DNA from: Emergomyces orientalis
Lineage: Eukaryota; Ascomycota; Eurotiomycetes; Onygenales; Ajellomycetaceae
NCBI GenBank assembly: GCA_002110485.1
Contig: MOWL01000023.1
Coordinates: 186,001 to 250,000, forward strand
Reading direction: 5' to 3'
Length of the DNA stretch: 64,000 bases
The stretch's first letter is position 1. Each line of letters begins with the position of its first letter. The notes beneath the pieces are model-generated. The model saw only the letters and a program-made list of their open reading frames with translations, was not told the origin of the DNA and did no database searches. Shown here piece by piece: positions 50,740 to 60,682 of the stretch. The position numbers and the translations under genes are program-made.

Positions 50740-51735
50740 ATGGCGTACTCCTTTTTCGCGAGGGGCGCGGTGGCTAAAGCCTCCCCTCCTCCACCTTTCT
50801 TCCCACCTTCGACCTTGGCTCCTCCACCATCCCTAGGTTCGACGCGCGTTAACAAGTCGCGTACCACCGACCCCCCTTTTGAGCCAAAGCCCTACCCCAG
50901 TTCTCTAGAGACCGTTTCTACTCCACATCCAAACGTCACTATTGAACCCGTTAGGACGGCATATGTCCCGTCCTTAATGCGGATTACGGGTCTGCTGCTT
51001 CCAGTTCGCTATCCAAACTCATTTTACACCGCTACAATCACAGACCCCGTTATCGCCTCCGTTTCACGCGTCGCCATCTACCACGACCACCCCGCCACCG
51101 ATGTGACGGCAACTACCTTCTCCACAACTGCCAAGGCACCCTCGCTGTCGAGTTCAGATAAGGTTATTGGTGGGATACGATGTCGGTTAGAGCCTCTTCC
51201 CGTCTCCACTGATTCGTCCCATTCGATGCCACTGCGGCAAGTGACGAATCTATATGTGCAGACGCTCCACCTATTATCGCCTTATCGTGGCAAAGGCATA
51301 GCTACGTCTCTGCTGGATTCTTTGATATATGATCCTGCCATCTCGCCAGGAACGTCGCTGCGATCCGTATCTGCAATTGTTAGGCATTATAATATTCGGA
51401 CCGTTACAGCACACGTCCACGAGACTAACGAGGACGCGCTGCTCTGGTACGTTGCGCGAGGATTTACAGTTCAAGAAGGCGTGGTTGAGGGGTATTACAG
51501 ACGGCTGAAGCCTGGTGGTGCTAAGATTGTCAAATTCAATCTGGAATGGGACGAGGATGATAAATACGCTAATCCCAAGCCAACCGACGACCTCGGAGCC
51601 AAGGACAACGAAGGCGACGATGATTGGGAGAAGGTTGAGCTGGATCAAGGCACCGCTGCCACAACAGAGAAACTCGAGGAGTATGACACTGTCGACATAG
51701 AAGAATGTGTTAGGAAACGAGTGAAAAGTGCATGA
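50740..51735 (+). CDS. GNAT N-acetyltransferase, NAA50/San-like (331 aa)
   Basis: Single exon, ATG at 50740. A Pro-rich N-terminus (about 60 residues) precedes a GNAT fold: VTIEPVRTAYVPSLMRITGLLLPVRYP is the substrate-side start typical of Naa50/San proteins, the core strand LRQVTNLYVQTLHLL precedes the acetyl-CoA loop SPYRGKGIATSLL (R-G-K-G-I-A), and HVHETNEDALLWYVARGF is the late helix-strand part. Naa50 acetylates N-terminal Met and Lys in association with NatA; specificity here is inferred. An acidic C-terminal extension of about 70 residues (EWDEDDKY, DNEGDDDWEKVE) is added relative to animal Naa50 (about 170 aa). Divergent from SGF11. Confidence 0.8.
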   Translation: MAYSFFARGAVAKASPPPPFFPPSTLAPPPSLGSTRVNKSRTTDPPFEPKPYPSSLETVSTPHPNVTIEPVRTAYVPSLMRITGLLLPVRYPNSFYTATITDPVIASVSRVAIYHDHPATDVTATTFSTTAKAPSLSSSDKVIGGIRCRLEPLPVSTDSSHSMPLRQVTNLYVQTLHLLSPYRGKGIATSLLDSLIYDPAISPGTSLRSVSAIVRHYNIRTVTAHVHETNEDALLWYVARGFTVQEGVVEGYYRRLKPGGAKIVKFNLEWDEDDKYANPKPTDDLGAKDNEGDDDWEKVELDQGTAATTEKLEEYDTVDIEECVRKRVKSA

Positions 51736-51970
51736 ACGTTGGCTCATGGTATATACTATGCTCAGGGCCCGGCGAAAAGAAGCCTGCTTTACTCCCTATC
51801 CATTGCCATTTTCTGGCGCGCCTTCGGGAAAAATTTCAAGGGGATCACGGAACATTACTACCGTGGCACAAATTCAACTTAAGTAACCCTCGAGTTAATG
51901 GAGTTACGAGAGTCTGCATCATGGTATCGAACAACATATCTTGCCTCTCCAGCTCTATCCTTCCACGGCC

Positions 51971-52204
51971 ATGTCCAATGAAGGCGAACCGGGTAGTGCA
52001 TCTCCCGTAGAACGTTTCAGAAACTCCGTACTGTGTTTGACGAAGGTAGGCGGAAAGGACCACACGACCCACATAAACGATGCAATCTCGTGGTATCTCA
52101 TCAGTGCTTCTTCCCCGCCAGACCGATGGAAATTAATTGAAAAGTGGAGAATCGCAAATAACAACGCGTCCGCGAGGCCTCAGTATTTGCACTGCTCGAT
52201 GTGA
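51971..52204 (+). CDS. Possible small ORF (77 aa), unknown
   Basis: ATG frame MSNEGEPGSASPVERF to TGA at 52204, shortly after the acetyltransferase. Composition is protein-like (ISWYLISASSPPDRWKLIEKWR) but there is no recognisable domain and no promoter evidence. It could be the 3' UTR of the acetyltransferase or a remnant. Contains a TACGGAGT element on the opposite strand. Confidence 0.2.
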   Translation: MSNEGEPGSASPVERFRNSVLCLTKVGGKDHTTHINDAISWYLISASSPPDRWKLIEKWRIANNNASARPQYLHCSM

Positions 52205-53016
52205 TATTTCTGCCACTTTTTCTCATTCCAGAGCGGCTCGCGACCGCCTCGGTTACCATCAGTGGTTTACCTGTGATACGCAAAATTCCCCGGGATGTAA
52301 CATTGACATGTAGGGAACTTTAGAAGATGGCGCGAAGGGAACATTTTTTCCTTTTGCATATTACTCCAGGGCAGGCAAGCCGCAGCACTGCCCAAATTGT
52401 CCGTGAGATGCATATATGATATTATACGATATTAATACTGATTTCTTCCGCTTCCATTTTGTGTGCATGAGTATGTGGTAAGGGAATTGACGTGGGCTAG
52501 ATATTGTAAATTTGTAGACCTATTTTTTGGATAGCTTAATGTGTTATATAGAAGGGTATCATAGTAGTAGTAACAGTGAGCAGGTAGGTCGGTCCCTGGT
52601 CAGACAAAAAGTTTGGATACGTAAAAGAATCACCCCATGCAAGGGTAAGAGGAATTTGAAACCCAGATCTGCATCCTGCAAAAGTGGAGAATTGAAGAAA
52701 GAAAAAGGAGAAAAGAAAAAAGAAATATATGTGGTGGCAGGATATGAAGAGAGGTTTTTTTCTCAGATCCAGGGGCCAGGGGGGATTAATGTTCCCGTCA
52801 CACCCATCGCTCTGCTAGCAACATATAGATTTTCAACATAGATGATTCACAACCCTAGGTCTGGGTATTCCCCTCTCCTCCAAATATAAACGTAAGAAAA
52901 AAATAAAAAAGAAATTAAGCAGATGCTGGTAAAATAATGTAAACACGTATTCGCCAAACCCCCCATATACACACACACATCCCCCCAGCTCCAATATCAC
53001 ATGCCAACCCATCCTC
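52205..53016. other. Convergent 3' region
   Basis: 3' flank of the acetyltransferase region and of the ferric reductase. A/G-rich near 52685-52735. No gene seen. Confidence 0.55.
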
Positions 53017-55386
53017 TCAGATCGCATAATTCTCCGTATGCAAATATAACTCATCCCTCCCCGGACCCCTCATAACAACCCTCTGCAACTGTGCAACCGT
53101 ATTCGCCACATCAATCCGCATACTTGGCGGCCCGCAGACAAAAACGCATGTGCGCCGGCCAAAATCCTTAGAAAACTGACGTAGCATGAAGGGGATGTCC
53201 GGCCGGCCATACTCGGTGCGCCAGCCGTCACGTTTCTGAGTGGGGAGAAAGGCGAAGCGCATTAAGTTCTTCTGGAATAGGGTAGGGGTGCTGGGGAAGC
53301 CGAAGTCGAAGGATCGGGGGTCTTCCGGATCTTGTTGTTGGGGTTGGTGTTGTTGATTGAAATAATCTTGTTGGGAGAAAGGGAAGGAAGGGAATGGATG
53401 TGCAGGGCCAGGAATGGGGACGGGGGCGATTATTTCGAGCCCCTGGGGGCGAGAGAGGGGATAGTTTTGGTGGTGTTGGTGAATGTGGGCTGGTGGCAGG
53501 GCGGAGATGCCGTCTTCGTTTTCACGACGAAGTTCCTTCTCACGCTCCACGTCGCCACCAGCTTCTTCACGGATGAAGGCAGAGTTTCGCTTGCTGGCAA
53601 CGCCTTGGAAGACGTCGTTTATCCGATCGTGTAAGACGGTGCTATGGGGCCTCGAGCGGGTCATGGTGGTTCCGTCGTAGCGTTTCGCGGCGGTGAGGTA
53701 GAATTGGCAAAAGACGGAACCCGGAGGGGCGTATTCGCGACATATTCGTAGTTCTTCCTTGAACCATTCCATTGTCTCCGGGCGCTTGAGGGCCCAAATA
53801 ACCCGCACTGTTCGGGTAAGGGCTTTGCCGTCTCGCATTCTTTTGATTAGATCAAGGAGCTGGCTGGCAATAGCGGTGATACCGCTGCCTCCTGCAAAAA
53901 ATACTACATCATCGAATGATGATATTTCCCGTCGCATGCCTCCATAAGGACCATCTATAAAGGAGCGATAGGTCTTATAAGGGCCCTTTTCAAGCGCAGT
54001 GTCAAGTACCTTTCCGGTAAAGCCGCTAAATGGCCGAAAGACGAGCGTCATATCTCGGTACTCCTCGCCGTATTCGGATGGGAAATCGTCACTACATAAA
54101 GAGGCAATGGTGAAGGGGTGATTTTCGAAAAATGAGATCCTCGGCATTCGCAGGTAGACGTACTGACCTGGCCTCCATCTTAGCTGCGTGGGAATCGTGA
54201 CTTTGACCGCACTTTCGGGAAGAACCGTGACTGCGGATTCTTCTCCGATCAGCCAGGAAAGGCGGAACGGATTACTCCAGTTGAGGAAGAAGAGTCTGAC
54301 CAAGTATGACAATAGCCATATCGCCATGGTAGAAAATAGGTAATGCCACGAAGTCAGGAAGTTTTTGCAATGCCAAAAAAGCATCCCTAGAAAGACGATG
54401 CTGACAGGGACGTGCAAAATTACGAAAAGCTCGTACATCCTGTTGCGGAGCACGGGTAAGGAATGGACGCAAAGGAAACAAAGAGGTGCGAATGCAGCCA
54501 GTCCAGAGGCGTATATGTACAAGTTCCCCGTGCGAAGTTTCGCGTATATTTGCAGTGCATCGTCCTCCCAGACAGGGGTTATGTAAAATGGAATCATGTG
54601 GACGATGCTCAAAAGGAGGCAGAGGTAGCCGCCCCATCGATGCAGCACATTAAGTCGCTCGTGGCCAATGCCTGTTATTAAAGAGATAAAATTTGCCTTT
54701 GAGCTCAACGCGACCATCCACGGCATCAACGCGACGGCGATCATTCCTGCACGTATAGCTAAAGGGGGAGATCCGGATCGGATGCTGGAATAGAAAAGAG
54801 GTTGGGGTACGAAGCAATACAGCGTGACAAATATCAATGCCATCAACACGATAACGGTGGCGCCCATCGACGGGGCTACGATCTCCAGTTTCCAGATTCG
54901 AATAACAGGAATCGGTCTGTAGACTATCCACCTTATGAATGCCGTCAGATAGTTTATAAATGGTAAATTCGAAATTGAAGACTCCTGTCTAGGGGCGGAC
55001 GCGGATGGAAGCGGCCCTTCTGCAGGGAAGAAGTTGCGCGAGGAGTTGGCAGTGCCAGGGCTTGTCATTTCGAAATCCGACTGTGGTGATGATGTCTTGT
55101 TATTAAGGACCTCTTCCTTGTAGAGGCCCGTTCTAATTTTATCGCACCAAACATTGTAAAGGTGGAGTAAAGCCGTGGCAACCAGCAGGATGATTGAGAA
55201 ATATACCCAGCCAAGGGCGTATTTATCTGATTCTATCCATGCATCCCTTTTGCTCTCCTCTATTTCTATAGGAGACTGGTGGGCGTCGGGAGGAATTGCG
55301 ATGCGTTTCGCTATTGAAACCAGTGATGATTCCAAGCCTCTGGAAAAGATCCCCGAAGTGCCCTCCAACCTGCTGAACGGCGACAT
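53017..55386 (-). CDS. Ferric reductase transmembrane protein (FRE family)
   Basis: Single exon, ATG at 55386, 789 aa. Order of parts: a first helix (YALGWVYFSIILLVATALLHLY), a short cytosolic loop, then the ferric reductase membrane domain with paired haem-ligand His regions (HRWGGYLCLLLSIVHM and HVPVSIVFLGMLFWH), the FAD-binding HPFT at about residue 423, the NAD(P)H-binding GGSGITA near residue 500, and CGPPSM near residue 750 close to the C-terminus ending HTENYAI. Role: passes electrons from NADPH through FAD and haem to reduce extracellular Fe3+ (and often Cu2+) before uptake. A disordered Gln/Pro/His-rich insert of about 90 residues (including QQHQPQQQDPED) splits the NADPH-binding part. 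I saw no clear GATA-type iron-repressor site in the 353-bp divergent promoter. Confidence 0.93.
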   Translation of the reverse strand: MSPFSRLEGTSGIFSRGLESSLVSIAKRIAIPPDAHQSPIEIEESKRDAWIESDKYALGWVYFSIILLVATALLHLYNVWCDKIRTGLYKEEVLNNKTSSPQSDFEMTSPGTANSSRNFFPAEGPLPSASAPRQESSISNLPFINYLTAFIRWIVYRPIPVIRIWKLEIVAPSMGATVIVLMALIFVTLYCFVPQPLFYSSIRSGSPPLAIRAGMIAVALMPWMVALSSKANFISLITGIGHERLNVLHRWGGYLCLLLSIVHMIPFYITPVWEDDALQIYAKLRTGNLYIYASGLAAFAPLCFLCVHSLPVLRNRMYELFVILHVPVSIVFLGMLFWHCKNFLTSWHYLFSTMAIWLLSYLVRLFFLNWSNPFRLSWLIGEESAVTVLPESAVKVTIPTQLRWRPGQYVYLRMPRISFFENHPFTIASLCSDDFPSEYGEEYRDMTLVFRPFSGFTGKVLDTALEKGPYKTYRSFIDGPYGGMRREISSFDDVVFFAGGSGITAIASQLLDLIKRMRDGKALTRTVRVIWALKRPETMEWFKEELRICREYAPPGSVFCQFYLTAAKRYDGTTMTRSRPHSTVLHDRINDVFQGVASKRNSAFIREEAGGDVEREKELRRENEDGISALPPAHIHQHHQNYPLSRPQGLEIIAPVPIPGPAHPFPSFPFSQQDYFNQQHQPQQQDPEDPRSFDFGFPSTPTLFQKNLMRFAFLPTQKRDGWRTEYGRPDIPFMLRQFSKDFGRRTCVFVCGPPSMRIDVANTVAQLQRVVMRGPGRDELYLHTENYAI

Positions 55387-55739
55387 GGTTCGTTGACCCT
55401 GAAGGCTGTTCCAAAGAAAGCTGTAGCAACCACCTATGCCAGATCCAGCTGGTATACCATGGAAATATGTCGACCTGCTTCCTGGTCTGAAGATTCCTTT
55501 GCCTAGCCCGTTCGGGCTCTCCAGTGTTCTCCTTCTATTCGGCCAGCTCTCCTAGTGACTCCTGGCACCTCCTTTATAACGCGGTACACCACCAGAATCG
55601 AAACGCACGACAATCGAAGAAGCACGGAATATTCACGAAGCCCAAAAGGGTGAGATTGCCCACACAACCGAAAAAATAAGAAGGTATTAAGTTATGTGCA
55701 TATTGGCAAGGCAATAACTGGAGTTAGAACGCAAGGGCT

Positions 55740-56315
55740 ATGAGCGTCGACAGAAGCAGCAAGCGAGCGGCATGCGAAAACGTGATATTCGGGGAAATTG
55801 ATGAGTTACGTTCGCGTAGATTCGTCTCCAATGGGTTTGCTGCCCTTTTTCAGACGGTATGACAGATAAGTAGGAGTAGTGCAACTGGCTCCCACGATGT
55901 TGCGAAAACACAACTTCGGGGCGGCGATTTAAAACAGGAAAGCGAGAGTACGGACCACAAGCTGGTACCGAAGTGGATTCAAAAGCAAAATAGATATTAA
56001 AGCAAACGAAGGAATGTGAATATACAGCTAAAAGGCAACGGCCAGCCAGATAGCCCCTTGATAGTCAATCAGCCGCACGGGGGTATATTCGAAAAAGTGA
56101 GAGACAAGTTGGTAGATATATATCGGTTCGAGGTGCCGGATCCGCACGGCCACCTTCTAGGGGTTCTAACGTGGGACAGGAGCTACTTCCTCGGAAAGGG
56201 GCGTTCTAGAGGGTCCTATCTAGAGCCAAGATTGCTTGCGTTACGGAATTGGCTGGAAGAAAGGTTGAAGGTGATGAGCGTTGAGGTTCAGCGGTACGAG
56301 AAAGCCAAATCGTAG
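55740..56315 (+). CDS. Small two-exon hypothetical protein (134 aa)
   Basis: Exon 1 55740-55856 (MSVDRSSKRAACENVIFGEI and on to FAALFQT) ends at CAGACG|GTATGA; exon 2 begins after TATACAG at 56028 with LKGNGQPDSPLIVNQPHGG and runs to TAG at 56315. Phase is 0 on both sides. The sequence is charged and mixed, with a plausible helical end (RLLALRNWLEERLKVMSVEVQRYEKAKS), no signal peptide or membrane helix. I recognise no family. It starts 353 bp from the ferric reductase and is divergent from it, so they may share a promoter. The 171-bp intron has no strong branch site, so the model is moderate. Confidence 0.45.
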
Positions 56316-56587
56316 AGCTACTCGACAGTATTCGATGGTTGTCGAGATGCATGAATTGTGGAGTGTGACGGGAAGATGGTGGAAATTCCACGGTCGGCTT
56401 TTGCTCTGTTAAACTGGCGGCTGTTTGAGGTTTTCACGCTGGAGGGACGTTGTATTATGTTCATGCCAGAGGCGGGAGCGTCATAATGTCGCTCAACATG
56501 CGCTTTTGAGGAAGAAAGCTGGGAATATGCAGACATGCCGCGGGGCTCCACCGGAGACAAAGCTCTCCTCGATAGTGCCCTGGCCCT

Positions 56588-57294
56588 CTAGCCCTCTGGA
56601 GCGGGGATGTTGGTGATCGAATCAGAAGCGAGGGTGGACTGCTCACATTGTGACGACCAAGGCTGGCGTCCTTGGACAACCGAGATGGAGTATCCATTGA
56701 GCTCTTGAACCTGGCATTTGTACTCAAAATTCACTTGTTCACCAGGGCGAATCATACAGCCTCGCCATCCCTGCTCCTCATACAATTGCTGATTAACTAC
56801 ATCCATGTACGGAGTTTTTGCTCTGAAAGTGTAGGGACTGGAATAATTCATTCCTAACCAAGGCCATTCTTCGAATATGCCTCTTTCGAAGTCTTCATAC
56901 TCTCAACTGTTCCTTAGTATTCGCCATCGCTGCAAGCATGACTGCACACTTTCGACAACCATCTGCGCCCTGCGGCTTGGTTGAAATGTGCCTGCTTCTG
57001 CAGCTGCGGTGAAGAATACAAGGTAATTACCATGCAGCCAAAGTTTCTCCAGCATCCTCAGAGCAAAAATGAGGGACAGTGGTCGCACCATATCGTAACT
57101 CACTACTCACAGAATCGGGCCAACCACACCGGCAGCCGTGGCTCTCTTCGGATATGATCTCCACGCTCTAAAATTCGATCCCGCGAATCACAGGGGATGA
57201 AGGGAGCCAGGCGAATGACAACGCTGCGTTTACCGCTCCCAACAACCTTGCCCACAGACCACCATTTCGTCTTTGCACATCCCCGAATTGACAT
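56588..57294 (-). CDS. Candidate three-exon hypothetical gene
   Basis: On the minus strand an ATG frame from 57294 (MSIRGCAKTKWWSVGKVVGS) reaches a GTGAGT donor at about 57111; a CTTCACCGCAG acceptor leads into AEAGTFQPSRRAQMVVESVQ; a possible GTTGAG...GGTTAG intron then joins MNYSSPYTFRAKTPYMDVVN and continues to TGA or TAG near 56588, with GCMIRPGEQVNFEYKCQV in the last exon. Joined phases are consistent, giving roughly 180 aa. No known domain; two Cys in the last exon could suggest an extracellular role but there is no signal peptide. Splice sites, especially the last donor, are weak. Confidence 0.28.
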
Positions 57295-59254
57295 GGTATT
57301 GGAGGCTGGAGTCTGGCCAGTCCCGGGCTTGACGTGCTTCAGGCTGCAGTAGCGGAGTCTAGCGCTGTATTTGGCCCATAATGAGGACGCTGGTGGCCGT
57401 CTTTCCCCAGCCAGTCAGAAACCTGATTCGGGCTCAGTATCAGGAAGAAGCGGCGGATGATTAGTTAATCCGAGGATGGGCTCAACCAATTAGTCTATCC
57501 GTGATACAGCTGATGGAATGGATCTGATGGTATGATCGATACCCCATATTGGTTGTTTTGCCCAAGCTAACCATTTCGGCTTTTCTTCATCCAATCTTGT
57601 GGAGGACCAACATCTTCGCTTGGCAACTCCTCCCCTCCTCCATTCATAAGCTGTCTCTTAACTACTGCTCTCCTTCCGAACCTCGTTTTTCCAACAGGCG
57701 CATTCGCTGACCGCATTGGGCTGGTTTGGAGCTAGGACTCGTCCATTTTGCTTCCACTCCAACGGGGGTGCCTACGCAGAAATCGGGAGGACGATGCTTA
57801 ATGGGTACATTGTAGCGGGGACATTATGTGATTGCAACCCCCCTGCCCTGCTGGTTAGCCGTCTACTATTCCCATCACGATCAAAGATGTCTCATATCAA
57901 GAATTTTATCGTCATGTTGGAAGGGTTGGGCAGCTCCAAGATCGCATGGCAAAAAAAGCATGTCATACCTACCTCCAAAACCAAGACAAACATGCAATGA
58001 CATCCTCTATTTGCTACATGTCGGAGGAGACGTTCAGTGTTTCGACCCTTCAAACTGCAATATATAAACATCAATTAAAATGCACAACATCGCGATGCAT
58101 ACCATGGTGGGTCTGATGACGAAATCAATTGTGCACACCTTTCACTCAGCCTGCAGGTATATATACCTGCTACAATACCTGACTATCCCGCGCCTGCAAC
58201 CCTGACTCCAAACAACTGTCGGGATATTTGGTGATACTCAATCCCATTTGACAGGGATAAATCTAAACTCAAGGATACACATCTCTCCCCCGCTTCCTCT
58301 AAATTTCTGGATGCCGCTTTTTGATATCTATCGAACGTTGTTCGAAGCGCCGTCCGCCCTGATGGCGAGTTATCCCTATCCATCCATGAAAAGGATGCCT
58401 GCTACACTGTTAGACGAACAGGAAATCAAGCCCCCAGCTAGGATGCTGTCGGTAACGCCAGACGATCATGGAGATCACGGAGATCATACAATTCATCCTC
58501 CCATTGGACTGTCGCTCCGCGGATTTCGATGGCAAAGGGTTCTTGCGGCTTTTCGTTCAATCGAATTGACGCCGGCCAGTCATCAATGGAGCTGGATGCT
58601 TGATCCACTTAATTCTTACTCTTTGTGTACTTTTTGTGTTTCGATTCAGGTGGGATATAACTTCATTTCCAGGTTTTAAAATGACATATTTTGTTTTGTT
58701 AACCGCTCGGAGAGATACCATGCTTTCAAATGGATGATGGGCAATTGAAGGCTCCCGTGAGCATGTCTTCGAATCTATTGATTGAGTCAAAGGTGGACAC
58801 GAAAAGTTCGAGACCAGTGGTTACATATTCAGATATCAGATGTCTTATCATCATGTTACGTTGCCCACCCAGGCCAACACCAATGTTACCGATGCCGCTC
58901 TGCCAGCCTCGTATTTGTGTCCCATAGCCCCAGAGATTTCTACGAGACTTGACAAGCGGAAATGGGTAAACCGCATATACCAGCTACTACAGTAACTGTC
59001 TGAATTCTGGCAACTGAGGGTTTCCTTGGTTTTACCCCAAATGCTCTTCCCACCACCCTAAAGCCACAAGTAATGCAGGCACTAAACGTTGAAATAGAGA
59101 ATGGTTATGCATTGCATGCTGAACAGCATATCATCCCTTACCTCTATCACAATTTTCAACCCACATCTATAGCAAGGAGAAACTCTGCCTCAAGCGAACA
59201 GTAATTGTTGATATCTCCACACCTCCGTACCAACCCAACAACCCTGTCCCTTCA
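57295..59254. other. Intergenic, 2 kb
   Basis: Only short, low-support open frames (for example 58248-58679). No recognisable gene or RNA. Confidence 0.5.
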
Positions 59255-59815
59255 TCAAATCTCCCTTTCAAAACACACCGATAACTCCGAACCAACATAA
59301 TGCCCATAATTCCCAATAGGCCTATACCCTTCCCTCATATAAAACCGAATTGCATCCGGCTGCAGCTTCCCCGTCTCACACACCAGCTTCCGCCACCCCC
59401 GACTCCGCGCCCGTTCATGCAGCGCCTCGAGAATAACCGAAGCGATTCCAAGCTTCTTACCCCTAAGTTCAGGGAGGACGAACATTCGCTTTACCTCGCC
59501 CTCTGCTGGGGGCGAGGGTGACTGTGACGGTGGCTGTGACTGTGGGAGTTCTCTCTGCGTTTGCGGGTCGATATAGGCACCGACATCCTTATTGATCGTC
59601 ACCTGATCCAAGCCCCGTAGCGCCCCACAAGCCACAGGCTTCGCGTCTATATATGCAACCACAAAAGCAGTAATATCATCCTTCGTCGGTTTGGGCCCAT
59701 ACTCAGAGTCCGGCGTGTCATATCGCACCGCAAGTTCGCTACGTTGGGCTTGGCGGAGCATTATGCTATCGGGATGGTCCCAGTCACGGTCTAGCACGTG
59801 AATGGTAGTCGTCAT
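59255..59815 (-). CDS. GNAT family N-acetyltransferase (186 aa)
   Basis: Single exon, ATG at 59815 to a stop at 59255. The fold is clear: FVVAYIDAKPVACGALRGL, then VKRMFVLPELRGKKLGIASVILEALHERARSRG (acetyl-CoA loop R-G-K-K-L-G-I-A), then LQPDAIRFYMREGYRPIGNYGHYVG. This matches small PhnO/RimI-like GNAT proteins that acetylate amines or small molecules; the substrate cannot be inferred. A Ser/Pro/Gln-rich loop (QSQPPSQSPSPPAEGE) sits between core strands. The size (about 160-190 aa) is usual. Confidence 0.85.
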   Translation of the reverse strand: MTTTIHVLDRDWDHPDSIMLRQAQRSELAVRYDTPDSEYGPKPTKDDITAFVVAYIDAKPVACGALRGLDQVTINKDVGAYIDPQTQRELPQSQPPSQSPSPPAEGEVKRMFVLPELRGKKLGIASVILEALHERARSRGWRKLVCETGKLQPDAIRFYMREGYRPIGNYGHYVGSELSVCFEREI

Positions 59816-60682
59816 ATTTTCTCTGTATAGTATATATAAGTGTGCGGGTATGTGCGTGGTTGTGTTTGTGTCTGTGAGATAGGGCGGAATAAGGTGATCT
59901 TGATTTACTCTGATCTCGTTGCGTTTTCCGGGGAGCTATATATTAAACCCCTGATAAGAGAGAGAGTAGTGGTAGGTGCCCACTGATATTTTTTTCCGTC
60001 GTATTGAATGAAGAACTTTAGTACGATGAATATCTTCGAATCTATTTGGGTGATGGGCACTGCATTGGTTCAGAAGTTGAAATTTGAATCTCAATAGCCC
60101 CTTCTTTCGAGTCTCAAGAGTCACTACAGAAGGATTTTGAGGTGTTATATATATAGCGTAGATGCATGTTGATACAGAGATTTGTGATTCTTATTACGAT
60201 AATCATTTAGTGACTCATACGTGAGATGCTGACAGGAAATGTCACTCGGATGAGGAGAATGGGCACTTGGGAAACGGGATGGGGCCTGTGGATTAGAACA
60301 GGGCTAAGAGTAAACAGCATATCCTTGAAAGCATATTTCATTGCAGTATATGTCAGATTCAACATATAAAATAAATTGTTTAAGGCATTGTTTGTGGAGG
60401 AAGCACCATTCCATCTTCCATGAATCAAACTACCACGCCAGGAGTGACAGAAAAGGGGTCACGTGTAACGGTGCTTGTCCCACCGCCTTTGCTCAACTAT
60501 TCTGCCGCATCAAATGTCAATATCCAAAAAAAAATAGAAAAGGTGAGCTCCAAGCAAACGAGCGTCGACGAGATCTTACACGCTTTGATGGGCTGTTTAG
60601 CAACTTTCACCCCTATCCAAAGCCCATGCATATCTACATAACTACATCTTAGAACAGAGGATACCCACGAATTGTTCAAACA
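59816..60682. promoter_or_regulatory. Divergent region upstream of GNAT and RRP43
   Basis: About 870 bp between two divergent starts, holding both promoters. No specific sites identified; no gene. Confidence 0.45.

Noticed and set aside
58248..58679. 143-codon plus-strand frame
   Set aside because: Non-ATG beginning and no protein-like motif; not supported.
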